Shown here: positions 55,224-64,000 of the stretch, piece by piece
Layout of the letters: each line of letters starts with the position of its first letter
How positions within the stretch are numbered: position 1 is the first letter of the stretch
DNA from: Fen-1301 sp963786395
GTDB lineage: Bacteria > Bacteroidota > Ignavibacteria > Ignavibacteriales > Ignavibacteriaceae
Assembly: GCA_963786395.1 (NCBI GenBank)
Contig: CAWAZD010000007.1
Coordinates: forward strand, 124,001 to 188,000
Direction of reading: 5' to 3'
DNA length: 64,000 nucleotides
The notes under the pieces: generated by a model
What the model was told of the DNA's origin: nothing
Seen by the model: the letters and a program-made list of their open reading frames with translations, nothing else
Databases searched by the model: none
Position numbers and translations under genes: made by a program

Positions 55224-57571
55224 TTACATGATGATTGATGTGCCTAAACTAATATTAAAATGATTCTGCATCTCATTAAATAACTCCCAGGAAAAATTGA
55301 TTCTAATAAATGAAAGGATATTCCCCACGCCAAAACCAATTTCACAAATTTTATTCTGCGATCTTAAATCGTAGTTTGACGAATTGGATATTAAACCGAT
55401 GTTTGAAAATAGTAATAAACTATAAGGAACGTTTTTTAGTAAAGATATCCCGCTGAGATTGAATAAATAATTATTAAAATTATTTTCAACAAATATTCCT
55501 ATGTATCTTTTACCGGAATAATTGTCATTTAATATTGTCCTAAAAGTATTTATTCCGGAAAATGTTGAATAATTGCCTGGAAAATGGAAAAGGTATTGGG
55601 GAATTATATCACCTGATAGAACTCCTGTTTCCAAAGTAAGGTCGGTATTAAAAATATAGTTGAACTGATTGTATAAATCAATATGTAAAAAGAGCGATTG
55701 GAAATTATTATTACTTTCTAAATATTTTTTCGAACTGTAAATGTAATTTAAATCAAAAACAAAATAGCTGCTTGAATAATCTGGGCTTTCAAACCAGCCA
55801 AAGTCATTGTATTTTTTTGTATCATAATTAAAGTCGAATAATATACTATTTATTTTCCCCTCGGAAACTGGGATAATTCTTCTAAAACGGTCGTCTTTAT
55901 TAAATAAGCTCCAATTGGTATTCAAAGATACATTCGTCTGATTTTCTGAAGCAAAACCTAAATTGAACTTCCAAATATTGGAAAGATTAAAATTTATAAA
56001 TGCACAATATTTATTTGTATAATAGTAATCTGCATAATCTTGCTTGTTAAATAAGCTGTTATAAGTAATGTCAAACTGGGAATAATCATAATATCGATTT
56101 AAATAAGCCAAAACATTACTTCTTGTAAAATTAATATTCACATTATCACTTACTATATATTTCAGATCAAACTTATATTTATTTATTTTATCAGATATTC
56201 CGTAACCGCAAATTGTTGTAATTCTAAACGGCAGAAAATTATTCTTGGAATCTAGACCTAACCCTATATATGAACCTTCTACCCGGTTGTAATGATAGAA
56301 ATCATCAAAGCCGGTAATTGGTATGTCTGAAAAAATAGAATAACTATTTGTTAATGATAGTATTGCTTTTTTTACCAAGCTGGCATGCTCAACTATACTA
56401 TCTATCAAGGTGCTAGCATCCTTTTCTCTGTTAGTCAGCGGTATAATTTGTTGACTCTGCCAAAGGTCTGCTTCTTTTTCTTTGCCGGATAATTTAGTTA
56501 CAAAAACCTTGTTATCATATTTATAGTCAAATTCTTTGGAATTTAAAATATAATCAGAGAATAAAGAATTCTGGGCAATATAAATAGGAGGTAAACCCGG
56601 AAAATTGAAATTCATCTGATAGTTCTTTGAAAATATTTTAGGAAGCCAAAAATAATTTTGATATTCGGAAAATTCGCATCTCATACTGACATTTTTTTCT
56701 TCTGCTGAAATTATACAGCTATCTCCATTTAATTCAAAAAATACCACCGTATATAGCTTATCTATTATTTTTATATTTCCACTGAATAAGGGGACATACT
56801 TATTTATGGGTTTAAATTCAATTGAATAGATTTTTTGTCCTTTATAATATGATGTATCCTTAATTTCATAATTATAATACTTCATACCGTCTTTACTGAT
56901 TGGACTATAAATACTCAATTCATCAATTTGAATTTTATCATTTAAAAGATTAGGAATCCTTCCGGCTAAAAAAATATTGTTCGCTTCGGATAAATTCTTG
57001 GTTTGCTTTTTTGCAATTACCACTTCTTGAAAATTATCTGGATAACTAAAGTATCCTTTAGACAGATTCTGAAATATTCCCGCAGTTATTAGAGAATCCT
57101 TTCTCGATATTTTAAGTTCGGTTTTAGTGTAAGCATCGAAGGTATAATTTTTAATTTTGCTTAGGTAATCCTGTTTTTTATCAATTACCTTTAAAATTAT
57201 CTGGGCTCCAAGGTTTATATTATCCGCTGAAATATAAACAGGACTCATAGTAATTGGCGATGATTCGAGCGTTATATCCTTAATTAAAACCTGGTTATTA
57301 TTTATGTCTACCTTAATAGTGTCACTTATGTATCCGAGATAGCTAAATACAACCTTATATTCCCCTTGTAGTAATTTCAAAATATAATTCCGGACTCATT
57401 GGTTGTAGTTCCCGTACCAGAATTCAATACATATATGTTTGCATAAGGCAAAGGCAGCTCGGATGTGCTTGTTACTTTGCCTTGAAAAGATTGAGCTTTC
57501 AAGCTGCATAAATTCCCAATAGTGAAAAATAAGCTTAATAAACAAATAAATTTCAGATCATTTAAAAACAC
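55224..57571 (-). CDS. DUF5686 family protein with carboxypeptidase-like domain, frameshifted
   Basis: About 782 residues when rejoined. The N-terminal part (57377-57571) has a signal peptide and the first strand of a carboxypeptidase-regulatory-like domain (FQGKVTSTSELPLPYANIYV); it stops after ESGIIF. The next frame continues KLLQGEYKVVFSYLGYISDT, then the DUF5686 body (KIKNYTFDAYTKTELKIS) and a long run of beta strands ending in HFNISLGTSIIM, as in an outer-membrane barrel. One missing base near 57386 (GIYILKLL expected) explains the break. GTG start at 57571, 2 bases after the small gene at 57574. Confidence 0.78.
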
Positions 57572-57573
57572 TA

Positions 57574-57705
57574 CTACTTTAATAAATCAATATAAACTAA
57601 GTTAGAATCAGAATCATTGGCAAATTCTTTTTTTTCAATATTCAATCCATTGATAGAAAAATAAGCTGTAAATTCTACTTTTAGAAACATATCTCCAGGT
57701 TCCAT
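57574..57705 (-). CDS. Predicted 43-residue small protein upstream of the DUF5686 gene
   Basis: A short frame with a near-ideal ribosome binding site (GGAGG, five bases before ATG 57705). The product starts MEPGDMFLKVEF and ends LVYIDLLK, acidic and without a membrane helix. The stop is separated by only 2 bases from the GTG of the next gene, so translation is likely coupled. No family recognised; the strong start signal and tight spacing are the main support. Confidence 0.55.
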   Translation of the reverse strand: MEPGDMFLKVEFTAYFSINGLNIEKKEFANDSDSNLVYIDLLK

Positions 57706-57888
57706 TTTTACCTCCACAGTTTTTCTAAAAAATTACTCCAGCAAACCTTTCCAAATAAGGAACAAAAAATACCCCTCAAAATTTCATCATTTTCTAAACA
57801 TTTGACCCCATTTTTTCATTCCTTTTATCTACACTTATTTGGAATACTCCCGTGTATGTATAAGTAAAGAATATTAAATTAACGAAAG

Positions 57889-57930
57889 ATCCCCGCTTTC
57901 CTGCACCTCTGGCAGGCGCGGGGATGACAA
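57889..57930. repeat. Dispersed palindrome ATCCCCGC...GCGGGGAT-GACAA, copy 1
   Basis: ATCCCCGC at 57889 pairs with GCGGGGAT at 57918, with an inner CCTGC/GCAGG stem, followed by GACAA. Related copies are at 60860 and 62783. Confidence 0.75.
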
Positions 57931-57946
57931 ACAGGGTTATAATTAA

Positions 57947-59419
57947 TTATTCTGAATAATAATTGATTACTCGTTTTATACTTTCTTCGCAGACTTTGCA
58001 AAAGGGTTTTTTGCCTTTGCTGAACATGATACAGTCAAGCATTGAGCGATAGATTCCTTTTGAAGCATAACCGGCACCTTCAAATGCACCTACTTTATTC
58101 CAATATTTACTGCTATGCAGATAGTCATCAATCCATTTCTGATGTACTCTATCCGTTGAATCATATTCATTCTGCAGTTTTAATACCATGTCTTCGTGAA
58201 CATGGTTTCTTTTAAGTTCAGCAATTTTATTATTTGTTTCTCTTCTTTTAGACTGCCATGCAAGGTCAGTTGAATCATATACAGCTTTTTCCCATGGAGT
58301 AGGAATTTCAATACCCGGTGTGAGGTATTGTTTCCACTTTAAATTATCTTTATCAAGCAATGCAGTAATATTCGGTTCAACCGGTTCAACACCTTTAGGA
58401 TAGAAATCATTATAAGAAACATCTGAAGTATAATATTCATCAGCCAGACCTGAGAACGAATGACCGAATTCATGAAGGAATAGGTAGTCACACCATTGGT
58501 TATCAGAAGTAAAAGTACAAAACAGATTATATATTCCCCCGCCGCCGTAGCGTTTATGATTTACCATTATATAGATTGCATCGTAAGGTACCTGACCGGC
58601 TAAATCACGCATAGATTTATTGTCTTCAGTTAACAAATATCTTTCGGAGCCAAGTGAATAAAAAGTACAACTGAGAACTGTTTTCTTAAATGAGTTATGA
58701 TCCGGTTCATCAACACCACTTTCCTCAGATGCCTTGAATACTCCATAAACATTAAATTTATTTTTATTGCTTTTATAGGGTTCCTGATTGAAACATATTT
58801 TAGTAAATCTGTCGAGGTCACTCTTAAATTTCTGTTCTTCTTTTGCTGTATAACCTTCTGACAGGATTACAATATCAACCTTAACATGGGGATCACCGCT
58901 TTTTAGACTGTTAAAGACCTTGGCGTTTTTATCTTTAAGATTTTCTTTTATAATAGTCAGCTCTGCGGGATCAATTTGAGTCCTGTAGAATTCCTTGAGT
59001 GAATTATCCTTTTGTCTCATTTCTAATGCAAAGATAATTTTAGATTTAGGACATGGGATAATAGCCGATTCATGGTAAGTTTTTTTGATACCTTTAATTC
59101 CATCATCACTTGTTTTATATTCACCGAAATAACTATCGAACCCCTTGGAATAGATTAGATTATTTGATGCCGCGTCATATATCTTGAAATAATATTTCCC
59201 GTTATTAAAATTATCAATAAGATTTTTCAGGCTTCCAGCCCAGGAACCATATTGATAAATTTTATCCAGGGTGATTATTTCAGAAGTAGCATCCCCAACA
59301 TGGTAGTAGTCTATACGCATTGTTTTATCGATGAAGTAATTATCGAAATTCACTGTCTGCGTTTTAACAAGCAGGGGGAGAAAGAGAACAAATAAAAGAA
59401 TAAGTTCAATGTGTTTCAT
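57947..59419 (-). CDS. Secreted M64-family metallopeptidase
   Basis: A 490-residue exported peptidase. Signal peptide MKHIELILLFVLFLPLLVKT; the N-terminal domain (about 25-150) is the M64 prodomain-like region. The catalytic domain has VDIVILSEGYT, TFTSDNQWCDYLFLHEFGHS and SGLADEYY, i.e. HExxH with the third ligand region GLADE typical of IgA-peptidase-like M64 enzymes. The C terminus has CKVCEES cysteines. It likely degrades proteins outside the cell. Confidence 0.9.
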   Translation of the reverse strand: MKHIELILLFVLFLPLLVKTQTVNFDNYFIDKTMRIDYYHVGDATSEIITLDKIYQYGSWAGSLKNLIDNFNNGKYYFKIYDAASNNLIYSKGFDSYFGEYKTSDDGIKGIKKTYHESAIIPCPKSKIIFALEMRQKDNSLKEFYRTQIDPAELTIIKENLKDKNAKVFNSLKSGDPHVKVDIVILSEGYTAKEEQKFKSDLDRFTKICFNQEPYKSNKNKFNVYGVFKASEESGVDEPDHNSFKKTVLSCTFYSLGSERYLLTEDNKSMRDLAGQVPYDAIYIMVNHKRYGGGGIYNLFCTFTSDNQWCDYLFLHEFGHSFSGLADEYYTSDVSYNDFYPKGVEPVEPNITALLDKDNLKWKQYLTPGIEIPTPWEKAVYDSTDLAWQSKRRETNNKIAELKRNHVHEDMVLKLQNEYDSTDRVHQKWIDDYLHSSKYWNKVGAFEGAGYASKGIYRSMLDCIMFSKGKKPFCKVCEESIKRVINYYSE

Positions 59420-59696
59420 AGATGACCTTTATTAATTAAATAAAGAAATATTAGAGCTTCCTTTGACATTTATTTTGAAAGAGATAAGGATTAGTAATAG
59501 CTAATGCCTTACATCCGTCATTTTCTTGAGGGTGTCTCATTTGAAGTCTATTAAATAGATTCAACCTGTCATAAACAGTCAAGGGCACGACTCTTTGCGC
59601 GAATGCAAGAAGGAATCATTTTTTATAAATTGGCGCCGCAATCTACAAAAGCAAATAAATGCAAGGGGCGGGTAACGGTCAGCCATATTTGTACAA

Positions 59697-60905
59697 TTAA
59701 TTTAATAGATCTTTATTCTTAATTACTGTTAATTTATTGCCACCGATAATCTGTACTCTTGCTCTATTCATAAAAACATATCTGATTCTGCTGATTAATT
59801 TCTTGGCTATCTTTATTATTGATAGCTTAGTACTGATCCTTTTTATGTTTATGGTATATGTCAATAATAATGCAGGATCTTTTCTTATTGCTATACAAGA
59901 AGATTCTATCAAAAGGTTCCTAAGATATTTATTGTGTAGATACTTGAAACCCAGATTGTGAGATTTCTTTGCACTTGAGATAATCGTTGGGATCAGTACT
60001 ACAAAACTTGCCATGTTATCTATATCCGGGAACCTCGTAATATACATTACTTCTGTATATATACTTATAGCTGTTACAAATCCTACTCCAGGAACACTGG
60101 TTAATATTTTTACTGTATCCGATATGTTATACTTTCTGCAATATTCCCGAAGCATCTTTATAAACCTAACCAGAAGTGTTCTCAAGGATTTTAGCTCTTC
60201 AAGGTAGATATGCAACTGTTCTTTCCAGAGTTCATATTCGAACTTCAAATTCTGCAAATATTTTATGAAACGGCCCGACCAATGCTTAGTTTGAAAGTTT
60301 TCAAGGTATTTATGTCCACAAAATGTAAGATAGCTCTTGATCAGATTCTTTATTCTAGTCTGTTTCTCAGTTAACTGATAAATGGTCCTGATTTAAGAGC
60401 GAAGCTCCTGATGAAATACATCCGGAATATATATTCCCTTTAATGATTGGTTCTCCAGCTCCCGGCTTAACTTACGGGAATCTGTCGGATCTGATTTAAT
60501 TGTCTTCTCTTTTTCACTTCACGGGATCTCCGTCGGAGATGCTATTATATTTATAAATACATATACAATAAACTCTCTATGGATTGAAAATCAGAAGTAA
60601 CCCGCTTCATACACACTGAAATAAACACCACCTGGATGATTCTTCTGCATATATCTGGCTAATTCAATTACTGAAGGATTCATTGAAAATGTCTTCAAAA
60701 ATATCCATAATGTTCTGATCGTTACTGTCCAACTCTTTTGATGTACGTCTATTCCAACAAAAAAGTGTTGATTATTAAAGTCCAATTTTTTACTTTCAGT
60801 TTTCATTTTGAGTGTACTGCATAACATATTTGTCAATATTATCAAAATGTTATGGAAGGATCCCCGCTTTGCGGGGATAACGACAAAAAGGATTAGGGAT
60901 GACAA
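59697..60905 (-). pseudogene. Decayed IS110-family transposase
   Basis: Pieces of one transposase lie in order on the minus strand. At 60591-60905 is the DEDD N terminus FFVGIDVHQKSWTVTIRTL; between 60540 and 60260 are translated fragments DSRKLSRELENQSLKGIYIP, QTRIKNLIKSYLTF and HWSGRFIKYL; at 59697-60257 is the transposase_20 domain ILTSVPGVGFVTAISIY, YLRNLLIESSCIAIRKDP and KKLISRIRYVF. Several stops and frame changes separate them, so it is inactive. IS110 elements lack conventional inverted repeats and I could not define the ends. Confidence 0.85.
60860..60885. repeat. Dispersed palindrome ATCCCCGC-TTT-GCGGGGAT, copy 2
   Basis: A perfect 8-bp inverted repeat with a TTT loop, followed by AACGACAA. 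It lies inside the upstream edge of the decayed IS110 region, next to the aldo/keto reductase gene end. Confidence 0.75.
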
Positions 60906-60912
60906 TTATCTA

Positions 60913-61884
60913 CTACCAGGCATAGGCTTCGGGAGCCTGGTTTCCGGGGCCGGGCCATATTTCATTTAATTTATTAAGAATATCTTCAGATAATTTAATC
61001 TCTGCTGCTTTACAATTTTCTTCAAGTTGATTTATTGTCCGGGGACCAATAATAGGACATGTAACAACAGGATTATTTAGAACCCATGCAAGGGCAACAT
61101 CTGCCGGTTGATAACCAGATTCTTTGCAAAGCGTTTCATATACTTCCAGTTGTGGACGTAGTTTCTCTGCTGATTTCAATAAAGGCTCGCGGGTCCTTCT
61201 ACCCTCTTTTTTACTCTCAAGGATTCCGCATAACATACCTCCGCCTAAAGGACTCCATGGAATTAAACCCATACCCATTGCTTTTACAGCAGGTATGACT
61301 TCAAGTTCAATGTGCCTGTTCCTCAGGTTATAAATGCTTTGTTCGGATACGAGACCTAGTAAATGTTTTTCTTTTGCTTTATAATTTGCCTCTACAATAT
61401 TCCAGGCTGCAAAATTACTGCTGCCGATATAAATCACTTTTCCTTCCTTAACCAGTTGTTCCATTGCCTGCCAGAGTTCTTCCCAGGGAGTATTTCTGTC
61501 GATATGGTGCATCTGGTAAAGGTCGAGATGGTCGGTCTTTAATCTTTTTAAGCTTCCTTCGCATTCTTTTTTAATATGATAAGCGGAAAGTTTGGAATCA
61601 TTAACACCATCTCCCATTTCGCCATATACTTTGGAGGCGAGTACAATTTTATCTCTTCTGGCTGGATCCAGTTCCAGCCATCTGCCAATAATTTGTTCCG
61701 TTATCCCCTTTCCTTTTTCCCAACCATAGACGTTGGCTGTATCGAAAAAGTTTATGCCCAATTCAAGAGCACGATTCATTATATTATGGCTTTCCTCTTC
61801 ATTGGCATATGGACCAAAATTCATAGTACCAAGACAAAGTGTGCTGACCTTCAGGCCGGTCCTGCCAAGACGTTTATATTCCAT
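60913..61884 (-). CDS. Aldo/keto reductase
   Basis: A 323-residue NADPH-dependent reductase. LGTMNFGPYANEEESHNIMN, FFDTANVYGWEKGKG (catalytic Asp and Tyr), KIVLASKVYG (Lys), DLYQMHHID (His) and VTCPIIGPRTINQLEENCKA (NADP loop) are all present. Substrate unknown. Divergent from hisN by 85 bases. Confidence 0.92.
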   Translation of the reverse strand: MEYKRLGRTGLKVSTLCLGTMNFGPYANEEESHNIMNRALELGINFFDTANVYGWEKGKGITEQIIGRWLELDPARRDKIVLASKVYGEMGDGVNDSKLSAYHIKKECEGSLKRLKTDHLDLYQMHHIDRNTPWEELWQAMEQLVKEGKVIYIGSSNFAAWNIVEANYKAKEKHLLGLVSEQSIYNLRNRHIELEVIPAVKAMGMGLIPWSPLGGGMLCGILESKKEGRRTREPLLKSAEKLRPQLEVYETLCKESGYQPADVALAWVLNNPVVTCPIIGPRTINQLEENCKAAEIKLSEDILNKLNEIWPGPGNQAPEAYAW

Positions 61885-61969
61885 TTTAATTCCTCAATTT
61901 ATTTTCTTGTACAGACTTACAATTTTTGTATTTTACGTAATAATAAAGATAATAAATTTAGGTTGTTTT

Positions 61970-62734
61970 ATGGATGATGTGAGAGAGTTTAAAGTATTCG
62001 CAAAAAGTCTTGCTGATATGTCCGGGAAAATTATAAAGGGTCATTTCAGAACCAGAATGTCTGTTGAAAGAAAAGCTGATAAATCCCCCGTTACAATGGC
62101 AGATAAAACTGCAGAGGAGTTAATGCGGAATGCTATTATGAGGTCATTTCCTAATCATGGAATTATCGGAGAAGAATTTGGAATCCATAATGAAAATGCT
62201 GAATATAAATGGATACTTGATCCTATAGATGGCACCAAAAGTTTCATATGCGGAGCTGTTTCATTCGGAACACTAATAGCATTAACAAAAAACGATAAAC
62301 CGGTTCTTGGGGTTTTTAATCAACCGATATTGAATGAATTCCTTATTGGCGATAATGAAAGTGCATCTTTGAATGGAATCAGAATAAAGGTCAAACCGAC
62401 TACTGCAATTTCTGAATCGGTTTTGTTAACTACAGATTATCTTGACATTAAAAAATACCAGGATGCGGATAAGTTTAATTTACTCACGGAGAGTGTTAAA
62501 TTATTCAGAGGCTGGGGTGACTGTTATGGTTATTATCTTGTGGCTACGGGATTTGCGGATATTATGGTAGACCCAATTATGTCGATTTGGGATTCCGCTG
62601 CCCTAATTCCAATTATAAAGGGAGCAGGTGGAGTAATAACAGATTACCATGGTAACGAACCCATGAACGGGGATGGGATTATTGCTACGTGTTCTGAGGA
62701 ATTACATAAAGAGGTTATCAAAATACTGAATTGA
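61970..62734 (+). CDS. hisN: Histidinol-phosphatase, inositol-monophosphatase type
   Basis: A 254-residue IMPase-fold enzyme from ATG 61970; the open frame upstream overlaps the divergent gene and is not coding. RKADKSPVTMADKTAEE, IIGEEFG, LDPIDGTKSFICG and WGDCYGYYLVATG followed by DSAALIPIIKGAGG fit the HisN subgroup rather than inositol phosphatases proper. It would remove phosphate from histidinol phosphate in histidine synthesis. No other his gene is nearby. Confidence 0.88.
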   Translation: MDDVREFKVFAKSLADMSGKIIKGHFRTRMSVERKADKSPVTMADKTAEELMRNAIMRSFPNHGIIGEEFGIHNENAEYKWILDPIDGTKSFICGAVSFGTLIALTKNDKPVLGVFNQPILNEFLIGDNESASLNGIRIKVKPTTAISESVLLTTDYLDIKKYQDADKFNLLTESVKLFRGWGDCYGYYLVATGFADIMVDPIMSIWDSAALIPIIKGAGGVITDYHGNEPMNGDGIIATCSEELHKEVIKILN

Positions 62735-62782
62735 TTTAATGGCATCTGGAAATTGTTCCAGATTAAGATGGAAAAGGAATGG

Positions 62783-62828
62783 ATTCCCGCCCCGACGAGT
62801 CGGGGCAGGCTCTTCGCGGGAATGACAA
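62783..62828. repeat. Dispersed palindrome ATTCCCGC...GCGGGAAT-GACAA, copy 3
   Basis: ATTCCCGC at 62783 pairs with GCGGGAAT at 62816, with a nested CCCCGAC/GTCGGGG stem inside, then GACAA as in copy 1. Confidence 0.75.
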
Positions 62829-62994
62829 TCGGGTTTTCAAACTGGCATTAATGCCTGGCCCATAACGGGGAGATTCTTTACTTCGAACAGAATGAAAATG
62901 TACATCGAGGAATTTAGATGAAAATGTTTGTTTTTTGAAGATTTTGAGACGAAATAATATTACTTTAATTTTAATCTATACCGTTCATCCTTGT

Positions 62995-63081
62995 CCGATC
63001 AATTCTCGATCATTTCTCGATGGTTTTTCGCTCATCTCTCGCTGATCTCTCGCTGATCTCTCGCTCATTCCTCGATGAAGG
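62995..63081. repeat. Tandem array, exact 11-bp period, eight units, TCG(A/C)T(C/G)ATCTC
   Basis: TCG begins at 63006, 63017, 63028, 63039, 63050, 63061 and 63072, with CCG at 62995: eight units in perfect 11-base register. Units 63039 and 63050 are identical (TCGCTGATCTC); the others differ at one to four positions. It ends a few bases before the 3' end of the gene at 63087. Confidence 0.88.
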
Positions 63082-63086
63082 TATTT

Positions 63087-63893
63087 TCAGGTATGAATTA
63101 CTATATAAATAACAAGAGTTATAGCTGATAAGACAGGCGGAATATATTTATTACCCCTTAAATTAAAGACTGCGATCAACCCTATGACCCATAGTAAGAA
63201 CAAGGAGACTGATTGATAGGTAAGGAGTTTCAGTACAGTCGGGACGCTATGATTTATTGCGTTAAGTTCATAACTTTTAACTAAAGGAACCAGCCAGACC
63301 GAATAAAGGAAAAAGAATATAACTGTGAAGATAGTGTAAACTCCTATTTTCGGTTTATCTTTGAAAACTTCGAGACCGGTTCTGACAGCAAGGATCAATC
63401 CCCCGAACAGAAGGAAGTAATATATCTGCAAAATTCCGGGATTCACTTTACCCCAAAACTCGATAGTAACAGGTTTATCAACGGGGAGATAATATTGATT
63501 CCCCTTATAATTCAATTCAACCCTGTAATTAATTTTATGTCCGGGGTTACTTGCCGGTAATTTTGCCGTAAGTATATTGTCTTTATTGTTCATAGCAATT
63601 CTTTGCCAGGAAACAGAGTTGTATTTAATTTCAGGGATTAATGCACTGTTGTTACTATTATCATAAACATCCCTCCAAAGCAAGAAGGCATCAATATTTT
63701 TAACATCAGTATATACGATTACGAGGCAGCTGTCATTTCCCCAGTAAATTTTATCGAATTTGAATGTTGCCGGTTGTCCATCAAGACCAATTGAACCGGA
63801 GATGGGATAATATGGCCCTGTAACATTGCTCATATAACCGGATAGAAAAACAATTATTAATGTTCCCAGCCAGAGAATAAAATTTTGTTTCAT
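63087..63893 (-). CDS. Membrane protein of unknown function
   Basis: About 268 residues from ATG 63893 (an upstream start at 63908 is possible). An N-terminal helix (FILWLGTLIIVFLSGYMS) is followed by an exported beta-rich domain (about 30-155, with YYPISGSIGLDGQPATFKFD) and four C-terminal membrane helices (IYYFLLFGGLILAV; IYTIFTVIFFF-like; LLTYQSVSLFLLWVIGLIAV; LSAITLVIYIVIH). No family recognised. Bases 63894-64000 upstream show nothing further. Confidence 0.65.
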   Translation of the reverse strand: MKQNFILWLGTLIIVFLSGYMSNVTGPYYPISGSIGLDGQPATFKFDKIYWGNDSCLVIVYTDVKNIDAFLLWRDVYDNSNNSALIPEIKYNSVSWQRIAMNNKDNILTAKLPASNPGHKINYRVELNYKGNQYYLPVDKPVTIEFWGKVNPGILQIYYFLLFGGLILAVRTGLEVFKDKPKIGVYTIFTVIFFFLYSVWLVPLVKSYELNAINHSVPTVLKLLTYQSVSLFLLWVIGLIAVFNLRGNKYIPPVLSAITLVIYIVIHT

Positions 63894-64000
63894 TATGAAG
63901 ACAGACATAGAATAAATGAACAGATATTATACAAATATACAATTAATTATTATTGAATAAGGGGTTGAGTTCAGCCGGATGAGATTCAGAATTATAGCTT

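Larger units (their letters stand above)
62735..63086. other. Convergent gap with palindrome and 11-bp array
   Basis: A 352-base gap between hisN and the membrane protein gene: a nested palindrome at 62783-62828 and the longest 11-bp array of the window at 62995-63081. A short CTGGCATTAATGCCTGG palindrome lies near 62841. No coding sequence. Confidence 0.65.

Noticed and set aside
61733..61969. Upstream extension of hisN
   Set aside because: Antisense to the start of the aldo/keto reductase; homology to IMPases starts only after ATG 61970.
41026..63081. CRISPR arrays
   Set aside because: The tandem units are 10-11 bp without unique spacers of uniform length, and no cas gene is present.

Overview
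The window is a low-G+C chromosomal segment from a Gram-negative bacterium, most likely a member of the Bacteroidota/Chlorobi group and plausibly class Ignavibacteria. The assignment rests on inference: a rplM promoter that fits the Bacteroidota TTG / TAnnTTTG pattern, the rplM-rpsI-rpsB-tsf-pyrH-frr order, a DUF5686 protein, TamA/BamA-type and other outer-membrane proteins, a secreted enzyme with a dockerin-like tail, and a deoxyhypusine-synthase-like gene. No rRNA is present to settle it.

Layout. (1) 3-947: tail of a right-handed beta-helix protein entering from the left. (2) 1258-15994, all minus strand: an exopolysaccharide locus with an initiating sugar-phosphate transferase, two Gfo/Idh/MocA oxidoreductases, Wza-like export protein, Wzc-like copolymerase/tyrosine kinase, polysaccharide deacetylase, three GT4 glycosyltransferases, Wzx flippase, Wzy polymerase and a WbpD-like N-acetyltransferase. 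It is preceded upstream by a CheW-like protein and an NtrB/NtrC-type two-component pair (16029-19614). (3) 19745-30970: housekeeping genes (mnmA; yicC-gmk-rpoZ-coaBC-udg-dnaB-DUF1460; ada) and a HisKA_2 histidine kinase. (4) 30972-40915: an envelope operon (L,D-transpeptidase-like, lipoprotein, TamA-like), tRNA-Cys, a second HisKA_2 kinase, a secreted deacetylase, a deoxyhypusine-synthase-like protein and an epimerase. (5) 41419-54191: translation genes, aroK-aroB, a barrel protein, PpiD, a Crp-PHP fusion and a class A PBP. (6) 54192-64000: repeat-rich DNA, DUF5686 protein, M64 peptidase, a decayed IS110 element, aldo/keto reductase, HisN and a membrane protein.

Three signals stand out. First, five intergenic regions hold short degenerate tandem arrays whose unit sequence differs from place to place but whose period is almost always 11 bp (one is 10 bp). 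All lie downstream of a gene 3' end, and three lie between convergent genes. At two loci 26 kb apart the same array type is followed by the same imperfect hairpin, forming a composite dispersed module. Second, at least eleven genes or RNAs are broken by single-base, mostly homopolymer-length, indels; dnaB and tRNA-Cys are among them, so many are probably assembly errors, though the polysaccharide locus is hit hardest. Third, a Crp/Fnr regulator is fused in frame to a PHP phosphoesterase, which may be a genuine fusion or the product of the same kind of indel.
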